Positions 10,164-19,631 are shown, counted from the first letter of the stretch. The stretch is DNA of 64,000 nucleotides from Crossaster papposus (GCA_037893245.1 JBAIAA010000013.1:1116001-1180000); one strand, 5' to 3'. The notes: generated by a model from the letters alone, not told the origin. Made by a program: numbers and translations.

Positions 10164-10404
10164 ACGTTTGAGGCAAATAAAGCTTCAAATAATTTATCCC
10201 CGCGGGACAGTTTGCAAGGCTTTGACGGAACTAGAGTTTGGTCAATTCAGGTCACTCCCCTTGTGGTCGGATTGATTTATGGATATGAACTAGTTCAGTC
10301 TTGGCTTGATACTATAACCTGAATTCGAGCACTCAGCCACCCACTTTCGTTTGAGCAGTCGACCTGTTTGCATGGTTGTAGAAATTTCGTCTTGCAAAAA
10401 ATTT
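10164..10404. repeat. Split direct repeat A2
   Basis: This 241-bp copy of A1 is placed directly after B1. In split-direct-repeat elements B1-A2 recreates the junction of the circular form. The 259 bp that follow (10405-10663) are not shared with the A1 flank and hold no recognised feature. Confidence 0.9.
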
Positions 10405-10663
10405 CCCTCCTCCACCCCTGTCATTGCCGCCTATTTTAATAAACTTTGTTTTGAGATTATACTTTTCTTTTCCAAATTCGTATTTAGCCTGCATCATGTT
10501 ATGTTGCAATTTGCCGATTCTAGAGTGTTTGGTAGTGATCTTTATTTTGCTATACTCGGTTGCCATTGTTAGCGGAGCCAGAAAGGAATTTTCCCCTTAT
10601 TTTCCCAATGTGGTTTTGAGGGGGTTTTCGCCTTTCTTAGAATCGGCAAGGTTACTAACTGCG

Positions 10664-11509
10664 GGCGGAAATTGCATTCCAATAGCGCAAATAGGCCTCA
10701 AAGATTGGCCAATAAAACCTTAATTTAAGAGGCTTCAGGGAATTTGCGGCAAAAGCACTTAACCCTCTTTCTTTGTCGGTTCCAAGATGAAATCGGAACA
10801 CGGTAGTTGCAGTCCCTATATGTTTACCACATTCGCTGATTGATATTTTGATTATTGCATTTCTTACTTATTGCCGACGATAATAATAGCTTAAGGTATT
10901 GCTTGTGCTACTTGGCCACTATACGGTATTGATTAATGGTTATATATGATATGGTTTGCTTTGATAAAATGTCATAATATTGCTTGCTAATGAATATGGC
11001 ATCGTATGTGCGGATGATGCTATTTGTATCTGAATTATTTGGATTATGGTAATTGCAGATCTGTGTCACAAACTGTGACATCATTGCTAAATTTAATTGC
11101 TGTTTGCGTCACAAACTGTGACAATATTGCTGATTATAAATTGCTGTTTGCGTCACCAACTGTGACAATATTGCTGAATGTAATTGCTGTTTGCGTCACA
11201 AACTGTGACAATATTGCTAAATATAAATTGCTGTTTGCGTCACCAACTGAGACAATATTGCTGTTCCCCGACATCAGCTTCGGACGGGAACAAACTGTGA
11301 TAATTGTGTAATATAATATTGCTGTCCTGTGCTACCGCTTCGGGCTCGGACAAACTGTCTTTACATTGCTTGCATTGCTGTCCCGTGCTATCATAGCTTC
11401 AAGCTGGGACAGCGCTTACAACAATAAACGGCTGCTCAGACCTGACACGCAACAAATTATTATGAGTGCTCGATCCTGTATGTCCAGTCTTGTCACATGT
11501 GGGGATAAT
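10664..11509. repeat. Split direct repeat B2 (right end of DIRS-like element)
   Basis: This second 846-bp copy of B ends GGGGATAAT at the point where the interrupted foldback arm resumes with GTAATATCTTCCC. The near identity of the two B copies implies recent insertion or conversion, although the internal coding region is badly decayed. Confidence 0.9.
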
Positions 11510-11590
11510 GTAATATCTTCCCTATTTTCACCAATAATGCTCAACGATATATGCTTTAATAATATGCAAACCAAATTACTAAAATATTTT
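11510..11590. mobile_element. Foldback DNA element, right terminal 81 bp
   Basis: It is the reverse complement of 3711-3795. Together with 4532-4669 it restores a 219-bp right arm matching the 222-bp left arm, which fixes the integration site of the DIRS-like element to the base (within the shared AAT). Confidence 0.8.
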
Positions 11591-12340
11591 CCCCATAGGT
11601 TTTGTACACGTTTTTCTTCAGACTATTGACTTTGACATTTTGGTGAATCCGACCTACTTGAAACTTGGTATACACTTAGAACCCCACCCCCAGATGTCCC
11701 TAAAAGAAATTCGGCACGATTGCGTCTTTCAAGGTCACGTGACGTGACGTTAAAGGTGCAACTTTTTTTCCCATAAGGTTTGTACACGTTTTTCTTCAGA
11801 CTATTGATTTTGACACTTTCGTAAATTTGATCGACTTGAGACTTGGCACACACCTCGACCACCATCCCCAGGAGGGCCAAGGGAAAAATCGTCATGATGA
11901 CGTTATTGTAGGTCATGTGACGTCACATTAAAGGTGCAGTTTTGAGGCCCCTCTATCTCTGGAAGTACACGCCCGATTGGGGTCAAACTTGGTATGCAAG
12001 TATTCCAGGATGTGTTATAGACGAACATCAGGGTGACGTCATGATGACATCATCGTGGGTCATGTGACGTCACATTAAAGGTGTAGTTTTTAAGACCCTC
12101 TATCTCTGGAAGTACAAGTCCAATTAGGGTCAAACTTGGTATACAAGTATTCCAGGATGTGTTATAAACGAAAATTAAGATAACATTGTGATGATATCAT
12201 CGGGTGTCATGTGACGTCACATTAAAGGTTTAATTTTCCCCATAGGATTTGTACACGGTTTTTTTCAACCAATATATCTTTGGCACTATTTTCGATCGAC
12301 TTTAGACTTGGCACACACTTAGACCACCACCCAAATATTA
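11591..12340. repeat. Degenerate tandem modules with TGACGTCAC and ATTAAAGGTG
   Basis: Blocks of roughly 150-180 bp recur. CCCATAGGTTTTGTACACG-type starts occur near 11592, 11770 and 12237, and CCTCTATCTCTGGAAGTACA-type starts near 11950 and 12098. Each ends in GTGACGTCACATTAAAGGT. There is no coding capacity. Vocabulary (GACGTCAC, 'taggtttaggtt'-poor, 'cataggGTTTGTACACG') resembles the 41.6-46 kb repeat region. Confidence 0.65.
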
Positions 12341-13138
12341 AAAGTCATTTTAGACAGTATGCGAAACAGCTCTGTGTTTGTCCACAAACACATTTCTAGT
12401 TTTAAGTTTGTTTTATGTGGAGTGCAATATAATAAATATTACTATGAGGTGAACAAACTGTTGGAAATGGTAAATATTTTATTCTTCACCCCATAGGAAT
12501 ATTCTTTCTATTGCATGACATTCGCTTTGCAGTTTCAACTCAACAAGTTTCCCATTTTGACGTGTGAAATAATGAGTATACAAGAGACAGATCATACTTT
12601 GGCATTTTTATTTATTCTCAACAAACGTTAGATGCCACAACATGTCCATGTATATTTTCACTATTTATCCAACATTCTTGCTCTTTTTATATGCCCCCAG
12701 TTGTCCATTCATTACACATGTATTACAAAGTGGCTTATTCGTGCATCTCATAGCAGGGTCACATGTAGACCCAATAATTGGGGCGTTTTCACTCCTTTTT
12801 TTAATTTTGGATTTTGTCTGTCGTTCTAATGCCCCAACAGTTTATTAGCATATTGCCAATAAAAAAAATGAATTGGGAACACAAAAGTTGCCCAAAACAT
12901 GCCAAATACTTGACAAAATATCTTGGAAAGCGCATACTGGCTTCTATACATGTTAAGGAAGGACTGTTAGGGCTTCCATGGTACTCACAATTATTTGGGG
13001 TTGAAAATCCGAGCAATTTCGACCAGCTTTTCAAAACACTGTTTTCAAATGATTCAGGAAAATTTCTCATGTATAAACTCTATGGACGTCCAGACGGCAC
13101 CCGACTCACATAAAGAGCACACTATGCGAAGACGGGGG
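12341..13138. other. No recognised gene
   Basis: AT-rich sequence. Overlapping frames at 12801-13113 on both strands mirror each other, and neither shows a domain I recognise. It may be unrecognisable remains of the virus-like element or of the preceding repeat. Confidence 0.4.
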
Positions 13139-13142
13139 ACGC

Positions 13143-13286
13143 GACAATGGCTTTTCGAGCGACTACAGCAACTGTTTTGTGGTGCAGGAATTCCAGCCTG
13201 CATCGCTGCACTGTACAGTGCAGCGATGCAGGCCTGCACTCTTGCACCACAAAACAGTCGTTGTGGTCGCTCGAAAAGCCATTGTC
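13143..13286. mobile_element. 144-bp palindromic MITE
   Basis: Two 72-bp arms meet at CTGT|ACAG (13214/13215) with a few mismatches, so the whole element folds into one hairpin. ACGC flanks it on the left and, one base away, on the right, a possible 4-bp target duplication. It lies just upstream of the truncated first capsid-like gene and may have cut it. No coding capacity. Confidence 0.7.
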
Positions 13287-13304
13287 TACGCATTCAAATT
13301 TTGT

Positions 13305-13524
13305 TAATGGAAAACAAACCAATCTTTTGGAGAATATACCTTTATCGGGCGATGCAGCTCGTTCAAACAATCCCCAAGATCCTATTTACGTCAAATACGA
13401 CAATTCTTCGAAAGAGTTAGTAGCCGATAAAATAAACAGCCTCACGTTTTCGTAAAAAAACGGTCTTGGTGAGATAATCGATAATAGAGGTAAAGATATA
13501 ATTGTAAACGTAAAAATATTTTAG
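13305..13524 (+). pseudogene. Capsid-like gene, copy 1, C-terminal fragment
   Basis: The frame resembles the last 70 residues of the gene that follows: it shares DAARSNNPQ, SKELVA.KI.SLTFS, NGLG.II.NR and a terminal IF. A TAA in SLTFS*KNG falls where copy 2 has a Leu codon. The 5' two thirds are gone, ending near the palindromic MITE. This shows tandem duplication of the gene before decay. Confidence 0.6.
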
Positions 13525-13536
13525 TTACTTTTGTAA

Positions 13537-14209
13537 ATGCAGTCTCATACGTTCGTCATGACAGATAACGAGAAGACCTTTGAACTATCGCGACCTATGG
13601 ATAACGTCGGGGGTGACCGTCGCATGAAGTTAAACAACTTTGTGTTAGACTTAGGTTTTTATAACCTCGAAAAAAAAGCGTCGATAATTTGGGAGAGTTT
13701 TACGGGTGATATCGATGATCTGACGCCTCTTCAAATTTCCGATCGTAAAAAAAATTGATATTCCTCCGGATAGGTGGAATCTTCATTCTTTTGAATATCG
13801 TATAAAAGATTTTCACGATATATCTATAGAGTCCTTATCCGATGAACTGTTTTATATATCCATTCCCGACCAAAATCGCATAAAACTATCGAGTAATCTA
13901 TCTAAACTTTTAGGTTTACCCAGGGGTTGGCTCAATGGTGGTAGTAATTATTATGAAAAATTTAGCCTAAATCTTTACAGCGCGGTCTTTTTACAAACTA
14001 ACCTGTTGGAGAGTATACCCGTACACTGTGATGCTGCTCGTTCAAACAATCCTCAATATCCAATTTATATCAACTACATGTATAACAAGTGTTCGAAAGA
14101 GTTGGTAGCTGGCAAAATAAAAAGCCTCACGTTTTCGTTGAAAAACGGTCTTGGCCAGATAATCAATAATAGAGATAAAGAGAAAAAATTTTACGTAGAA
14201 ATATTTTAG
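13537..14209 (+). pseudogene. Capsid-like (jelly-roll type?) gene, copy 2, one frameshift
   Basis: ATG at 13537 starts a 73-codon frame. A shift in the A8 run at 13747-13755 moves reading to the frame that ends at TAG 14207-14209, about 224 codons in all. The second half has alternating hydrophobic strands: ELFYISIP, RIKLSSNLSKLLGL, NLYSAVFL and IKSLTFSLKNGLGQII, then a final FYVEIF. This strand order, with a KLLG box and a terminal I.L...G..I...F motif, resembles the minor capsid or F54H12.2-like proteins of invertebrate virus-like elements. That assignment is inference from memory. It would be a virion structural protein. Confidence 0.45.
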
Positions 14210-14253
14210 TTACTCTTTTAAAAGTAGAAATATTTTAGTTTTGTCTTAATAAA

Positions 14254-14838
14254 ATGACGACTAGTATTTACCCCGATCTAAAAAGTACCATCGAAGATGA
14301 TGATAGTACGAGGGTGTTTCGATGGCAAAAGATCAAAAAAGTTCAAAAAGATATATTGACGCAACGAGAACAGCGAAGCGCGTTGTGTAAAAAATATGGC
14401 AAGTTAATTACGACATTGTCTACTACGGAAACGCTAGCCGAGATGGGTGGTGTGATTTGTGGGGGTTTTGGAATCACGGCTATAAGCGGTGCCATCAAGT
14501 CACCCGTTGGTTTTGCGTTAGAGGGAGTAGCCTTGAGTTTTGGTTGCGCCGCGTTCGTATTAAAATATTTTAGCAAACGATTTAGACGTAAAGTTAAAAA
14601 ACACGATGAGATCAGAGTCTTGGTTGAGGCTAAACTCAACAGCGTAAGAGATCTTATTTCTCAAGCTATTACAGACGGCGATATATCCCACGAAGAGTAC
14701 GCTTTGATATTAAAGGAATTGAGGCAATTTAACGATATGAAAGAGGCTATCAGGTCCGGCAGCAAGCTGTCGAAAAAAAAAGGATTCGAGCGGTATGGAA
14801 TCCGAGATAAAAAGACGCGTGGAAGAGTTGGTGTCTAA
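14254..14838 (+). CDS. 194-residue membrane protein of virus-like element
   Basis: The frame is intact from the ATG at 14254. An acidic, basic-helix N-terminus (about 1-60) precedes two closely spaced hydrophobic Gly/Ala-rich segments (about 68-110, GGVICGGFGITAISG and GFALEGVALSFGCAAFVL). The helical C-terminus contains KKHDEIRVLVEAKLNSV and DGDISHEEYALILKEL. I recognise the last motifs from proteins that travel with cnidarian and mollusc virus-like elements. Near the end an A9 run shifts the natural C-terminus: an overlapping frame (14795-15076) could encode the original tail or a small separate ORF. Confidence 0.55.
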   Translation: MTTSIYPDLKSTIEDDDSTRVFRWQKIKKVQKDILTQREQRSALCKKYGKLITTLSTTETLAEMGGVICGGFGITAISGAIKSPVGFALEGVALSFGCAAFVLKYFSKRFRRKVKKHDEIRVLVEAKLNSVRDLISQAITDGDISHEEYALILKELRQFNDMKEAIRSGSKLSKKKGFERYGIRDKKTRGRVGV

Positions 14839-15221
14839 AATCTTATCGAAAATCTTACAGCTTCGCGATAAATACAAATTATTTCGATCGACCTCCTCCT
14901 TACGCGTCGGCGCCACCTTTAGACTCGTTTTAAATTGCGGTGATATGAGATCAAAGTTTAAAAAAAGACAAACTGTCTTTTCTTTTTTTTGTGGGGTGAC
15001 GATTGAACAAAATTGGGCTGTTCTAGAAGCGGCCATTTCCATACTACTTCCGAGAAAACAATACTCTAACATCTGAGTCACAATTTGTCAGGTAAGGAAA
15101 CCAGAATAGTGGCTAAAAAGTCACTTTTTTTCTTCCAATGATAGTCAGCCGACCATCGTCGGAAATTGATACAAAAACAATACACTTTTTGTTTAAATGA
15201 CCACACCATGTGCTTGAGACA

Positions 15222-15454
15222 TTAACCAGTTCGCGCCGGATGACGAATATAAACGCCAAGTTTTCCCCAGATTCAAAACGGATGACGCATAAACACGCCA
15301 CGAGAAAGGCCGGAAATGTCTGTCAGCAGCGAGCAAGGCTGGAAATGTGTGGGTGTGCTTCCCGGCCTGAACCTGCCTCGGATCGAGTTTCGTTAAAAAT
15401 AATCATGCCCCTCGGCTCGGTGATGTTAAAATAATCCCGGCGCGAACTGGTTAA
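15222..15454. mobile_element. TTAA MITE family P, copy 1
   Basis: Bounded by TTAA on both sides, with inverted ends AACCAGTTCGCGCCGG and CCGGCGCGAACTGGTT. Non-coding, 233 bp including target sites. TTAA duplications are the signature of piggyBac-like and Kolobok-like transposases. Sister copies lie at 15991, 21922, 22235 and 47875. Confidence 0.8.
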
Positions 15455-15621
15455 CTAAGGTATTTCATAATAATTTGGTAGTTCTGTGTTTTGATGTTTG
15501 TTGTATTTTTATCTTTAATCTTTACAACCAATTCAAACAAATGCTTGTTCTTTAGATTTTGTTGAATTGGAGTACTCATACCATGTTTTTCTTCTCTGCG
15601 TTATCTTTTTTTGCAATGCAG

Positions 15622-15837
15622 CACAAACTGACGTCAGCGGGCCCTGCTTGCCTCGCTTCTACTGCAACGAGTCCTCGACCCGCCCGGACCAGTCCATTTG
15701 TCCTGAGGGGTACTTCTGCCAGGGGACCACGTTTAACCCCGACCCGTGTCCAAGTGGAACATTCTCTAACGTCACTGGTCTGGCCGTTGCTTCGGAATGC
15801 CCGGATTGCACACCTTGGTTCTACTGTGAAGGAACTG
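15622..15837 (+). CDS. Cys-rich gene, exon 1 seen (GCC2/GCC3 type)
   Basis: 216 bp, phase 1-1. It starts after a pyrimidine tract ending TTGCAATGCAG and ends ACTG|GTAAAT. It encodes CLPRFYC, CPEGYFCQG, CPSGTFSNVTG and CPDCTPWFYCEG. These CP.G.YC and CP.GT.S units are the pattern of GCC2/GCC3 (ephrin-receptor-like) modules found in extracellular proteins. A frame extending upstream to 15567 imitates a signal peptide, but its first codon is TTG and the stretch is the intron's pyrimidine tract. The true first exon therefore lies upstream or is unrecognised. Confidence 0.7.
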
Positions 15838-15990
15838 GTAAATCTCCCTTTCCCCTCCCTCCAAAAAAGATCGTTGTAGAGCTGTGCATCGGGACCCGGT
15901 ATTTGAGCAGATTCCAGGTGGACCGATCCGGCCTGTCAATCGAACAGAACGCTTTGACCAAATAGATTACAATTTTGGGTCAAGTGACTT

Positions 15991-16229
15991 CAACCAGTTT
16001 GTGCCGGATGACGTATTTAAATGCAATTTTTTTTCCAGATTTGAAACGGATGACGCATAAACGCCAAGAGCAAGGCCAGAAATGCCTGTCAGCAGCGAGC
16101 AAGGCCGGAAATGCGTGGGTGTGCTTCCCGGTGCTATCGGCCTGAACCTGCCCCGGATCGAGTTTCGTTAAAAATAATCCCGCGCGTCAGCTCAGTGATG
16201 TTAAAATAATCCTGGCCCGAACTGGTTAA
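15991..16229. mobile_element. TTAA MITE family P, copy 2
   Basis: Same orientation as copy 1. The left target site is degraded to TCAA and the right one is TTAA. It shares the AACCAGTT ... AACTGGTT ends and the GATGACGCATAAA and GTGGGTGTGCTTCC core. Confidence 0.7.
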
Positions 16230-16272
16230 TAGCAAAAGTTGCTACAGTCGTAGTCCGCATGCATAACCTCGG

Positions 16273-16346
16273 TCAAACTCGTTCAAACTCGTTCAAACGC
16301 GCTCAAACTCGTTCAAACTCGTTCAAACTAGTTCAAACTCGTTCAC
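16273..16346. repeat. 10-bp tandem repeat GTTCAAACTC, about 7 copies
   Basis: Runs of GTTCAAACTC with single-base variants (CGCTCAAACT, GTTCAAACTA). The rest of the 16.23-17.03 kb intron shows only AT-rich sequence and a fragment near 16820-16960, sharing GGTTTAGGCCGGC and GTGGGTAGCACACCT with the MITE-like fragment at 47.9 kb. Confidence 0.65.
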
Positions 16347-17032
16347 ATGCGCTGTAAAAAAGTGTACACAAACAAAATGGCTTTGATATGACCAGGCATT
16401 ATTTTCAATCAAAATGCGGCTGTACTTTGTCTATATCGAATGGGGAGTTTAAGAAATGTTCTAACATATGCAGTCATTCCATGTAAATCAGAACCAGTAC
16501 TGGATACAAAACATACTAGAACAAAATACCACTTTTTTATTTCTGTTTAAAAAGACGCTGGTTAAAAACGAAGGCAAATTTTCTTGCTTTTTTTTGTTGG
16601 CATCCATTATTGTAAAACTAGGTCAGTTAAATAATATTTACTATAAAATACAGCCCCCCAAATCCATCCATTCCTGACAATTCAAACAATTATTAATGGG
16701 ACTGATAAAAACAAAGAGATTTAGATATTTACCCAGATGTGCATATTACTGAAATATTAAACAGTTTGCGGCAGGATAATTTTGACATTGACCATCCCCA
16801 GGTGCAAGATTATTGTTTACGAACCTCGATCTGCGTCGGGTTTAGGCCGGCACCTGTGGGTAGCACACCTTTATATTTGTGGCCTCGCTCGCTGTGAGCT
16901 GGTCGCCGACAAATAATTCCGGCCTTGCTCCTAATGTGTTTATCCGTCAACAGTTTTAAATTCCGAAAAAAATGGTTAAATGTTGTGATTGTGAAAATAA
17001 TTAACAAATCAATATTTCTACCTCCTTTGCAG

Positions 17033-17218
17033 CCAATATGCAGGTGACAGGTCCCTGTGACCCGAGCTACTATTGCCCCGCTGGGTCCAGCACACGCACC
17101 CAGGTGATTTGCCCCGGGGGCAAACACTGCCCTCAACAGAGCGCCGAGCCCCAGGATTGCCCGGCCGGCACCTATGTGGACTATCAGGGCGCTGCAGGGT
17201 GTTCCGTCTGCCCAGAAT
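17033..17218 (+). CDS. Cys-rich gene, exon 2
   Basis: 186 bp, phase 1-1. The acceptor CTCCTTTGCAG is strong; the donor GAAT|GTAATT is weaker. It encodes CDPSYYCPAGSST, CPGGKHCPQQ, CPAGTYVDYQGAAGC and CPEC. It joins exon 1 in phase. The T it leaves would make TGA with the next recognised exon, so an exon between 17.2 and 18.4 kb is missing or lost. Confidence 0.75.
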
Positions 17219-17879
17219 GTAATTTACAAAATCTTTGATTCGTTCTTGAGCTTCAACTTCAGGCTTTACAATCATGATTTTTATCCTCTGACTAAACGGA
17301 CTTAAATGTTTTGCTGTAGGGACTCCAAATGTTGTCACACAATGGCAATGCTTGGTATACTTCTATTGGATCTGAAGCAAGGATAAAATCCAAGTTTTGT
17401 AAATGTCCATTGTGTGGCGATTGTGTACGAGCCCCGCTCTTATAAGAGAGAAAAATCCACTTTCGACTTGCCAAACTAGATTGCAACATTAAAAACTGAA
17501 GTTATGTCATCGATAGAAGGGCAGGGTTTTTAATTGTTCTAGCTGACGATGCACATAGACAAGACAGTTTTTTTATTTTTTATTTTGCCGTTATTTTGTT
17601 GAGGGATTTTGCGCGTATAAATACGTCAGGTGGTCGCACGACGCCCACTTGTGAATTAAAATCAGAATGCGCGTTTGCGTAACATCATTCGCGTAACATA
17701 AAAGTGCTGACATGACATCAGCACTTTATCTCGAATAACCTTTCACCTTGACACTTTGAGGTACCGAATTAGTTTATTCTTGGCTAATGCAATGGGAGTT
17801 AGCTATGGAGTTCAGCTGCTCCGATTCCTTACCACATGTGTATTATAAAAAGCAAAAGCCATTTGGATTTAATTTGCGA

Positions 17880-18375
17880 CACCATTTTTGTCCATTGTGT
17901 AATTGTAAGCTATAGCCAAGTAATTCAGAAGCAGCTGCTTCCATTGGGGCATGTACACTTGTAAGCCATAACCAAGTAATTAAGAAGCAGCTGCTTCCAT
18001 TGGGGCATGTGTAATTGTAAGCCATATCCAAGTAATTCAGAAGCAGCTGCTTCCATTGGGGCATGTGTAATTGTAAGCCATAACCAAGTAATTCAGACAG
18101 CCGCTTCCATTGCAACATGTGCACTTGTAAGCCATAACCAAGTAATTAGGAATCTCTGCTTCCATTGGGGCATGTGTAATTGTAAGCCATAACCTAAAAT
18201 ATTCAGAAGCAGCCACTTCCATTGGGGCATGTGTAATTGTAAGCTATTGCCATGCACTTCAGATAAGGTCGCAGCTGCTTCACTTCGGGCATGTGTAATT
18301 AAAGCCATATCCAAGTAATTTAGAAGCAGCCGCTTCCATTGAGGCATGTGTGCCAAATGTAAGCCATAGTCAAGT
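17880..18375. repeat. About 62-bp intronic minisatellite, 8 copies
   Basis: The unit reads AATTGTAAGCCATAACCAAG then TAATTCAGAAGCAGCTGCTTCCATTGGGGCATGTGT. Each good copy contains the perfect 14-bp palindrome GAAGCAGCTGCTTC with a central E-box. The array ends about 40 bp before the acceptor of exon 3. Open frames across it on either strand only reflect the repeat. Confidence 0.85.
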
Positions 18376-18416
18376 AATTTGGACACAGCCTTACTGTATG
18401 ACCGTCTCTCCCCCAG

Positions 18417-18666
18417 GATATTACTGCATCCCCGAGCTGGTCGTGGAAGGTGACGGATGACCGCTGCCCGCTGGGGTTCTTCTGTCCCAATGGCACTGGG
18501 CACAACCACCAGTGCGACGCGGGCTACTACTGTGTGTCCGGGGTAGACAAGTCGAATCCGGTCATGCTAGGCGGGGACCAGTGCCCGGCAGGGACCTTGC
18601 ATCCCATCATCGGCAATGTGTGCCCGAAGGGTCACTTCTGCCTACAGGGATCTCAATATCTAACTG
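18417..18666 (+). CDS. Cys-rich gene, exon 3 (frameshifted)
   Basis: 250 bp where a phase 1-1 exon needs a multiple of 3. The start reads GYYCIPELVVE and the rest VTDDRCPLGFFCPNGTG, CDAGYYCVSG, CPAGTLHPIIGNVCPKGHFC in another frame. A single extra G near 18449-18450 (GGAAGGTGACG) explains the shift. Acceptor CTCCCCCAG and donor ACTG|GTAAGC are good. Either the copy is damaged or a base is miscalled. Confidence 0.65.
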
Positions 18667-18927
18667 GTAAGCAGAGAAAAAACTTTTCTGATTTTAATCG
18701 GGAAATCAAACTTTTTAAAATTAATTCTAAACATTTGGATTTTCCTGATGATTTTATTGCCCTGCCAAATCTGATATTTAACCAAAAATTGAAGGAAATG
18801 CTTGGATTTTCCCCAGAAGTTTTTCGGACTTTCTCGAGTAAGAAAGGAAGTCAACTTGTTTATTAACCTGTCTTCAGAACATATAAAGGAATTCAAAATA
18901 TTGTATCCTGCGTTTCTTTTTCCCGAG

Positions 18928-19063
18928 GTTGCGAGGCCAGCACCTACCAGGACCAAGTCCAGCAGTCCTCCTGCCTCCCTTGCCCACAGAGCTACTACTG
19001 CTACCTCAACACCACCGACTACACCTCCAACGACTGCCCGACGGGCTACTACTGCCCCTTTAA
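18928..19063 (+). CDS. Cys-rich gene, exon 4, 5' half
   Basis: It joins exon 3 in phase 1 (G|GT TGC) and encodes CEASTYQDQVQQSSCLPCPQ, SYYCYLNTTDYTSNDC and CPTGYYCPF. It is broken at TTAA (19060-19063) by a 345-bp MITE. Removing the element and one TTAA joins this half in frame to 19413-19596, giving an exon of 320 bp with phase 1 to 0. Confidence 0.7.
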
Positions 19064-19408
19064 AAGTAGGATACACCATTGGTAATTGCTTGAATTATCA
19101 TGAATGAGTAGATTTGGAGGGTTGTGTTTTATAGTAAATATCGTTTAACTGACCTGTCCGAAGTTTTACAATCATGGATGCCGAGAAAAGCACGAAAAAC
19201 AGCGTTTGTTTTCAACCGGCGTCGAGTAGTTATTCTTATGTTATTTTTGTTTTTTCATTATAAAATTATATTTTTCAGAATAACTGGGTATCTAGCGCAA
19301 TCATTTTGCTGGATGCCAAGAATCAACATTTACTTTCAAATGAGTAAGATATTTCTCAATAATTTGGTAGTAAATATTTTTGATATCTGCAAATGGCGTA
19401 TCCTACCT
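19064..19408. mobile_element. 345-bp TTAA MITE inside a coding exon
   Basis: It has inverted ends AAGTAGGATACACCATT and AATGGCGTATCCTACCT and identical TTAA on each side (19060-19063, 19409-19412). It is AT-rich and non-coding. Read in the gene's frame it meets a stop within about ten codons of entry. TTAA duplication suggests mobilisation by a piggyBac- or Kolobok-type transposase. Its ends differ from MITE family P. Confidence 0.8.
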
Positions 19409-19596
19409 TTAACACCCCGCACCCTGACGCCTACCCCTGCCCGCCGGGTACCTTCAACAATCTGACCTTGCAGAAGGGACACGAGGCCTGTGTGGCCTGC
19501 ACCCCTGGCTGGTACTGCGAGGGTTACTGGAACAGCTACCCCACAGCGCAGTGCAGTCCTGGGTTCTACTGCTCGGGAGGTGCCAACCAAACTAGG
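19409..19596 (+). CDS. Cys-rich gene, exon 4, 3' half
   Basis: After the MITE the frame continues NTPHPDAYPCPPGTFNNLTL, CVACTPGWYCEG and CSPGFYCSGGANQTR. It ends at AGG|GTGAGT in phase 0, matching the phase 0 start of the next exon. No AG acceptor precedes it, which fits a split exon rather than a separate one. Confidence 0.7.
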
Positions 19597-19631
19597 GTGA
19601 GTTCCAGAATCCTTTTGAAGTGAGATCAAAA

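Larger units (their letters stand above)
4670..11509 (+). mobile_element. DIRS/Ngaro (PAT)-type tyrosine-recombinase retrotransposon, degenerate, 6.84 kb
   Basis: The order is A1 (4670-4910), internal coding remains, B1 (9318-10163), A2 (10164-10404), 259 bp, B2 (10664-11509). A1 and A2 are both 241 bp; B1 and B2 are both 846 bp. This is the split-direct-repeat plan of Ngaro/PAT elements, which integrate by a tyrosine recombinase through a circle. Remnants of a zinc-knuckle gag-like protein, a DIRS-type reverse transcriptase, the recombinase C-terminus and an SGNH-like hydrolase occur in that order. The insertion cleanly splits a foldback arm between ATTAAT and GTAATATC with no target duplication beyond a shared AAT. 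Confidence 0.8.

Noticed and set aside
15567..15621. Signal peptide start for the Cys-rich gene
   Set aside because: The first codon is TTG and the stretch is a pyrimidine tract ending in CAG. Phase and other exons support an acceptor at 15621/15622.
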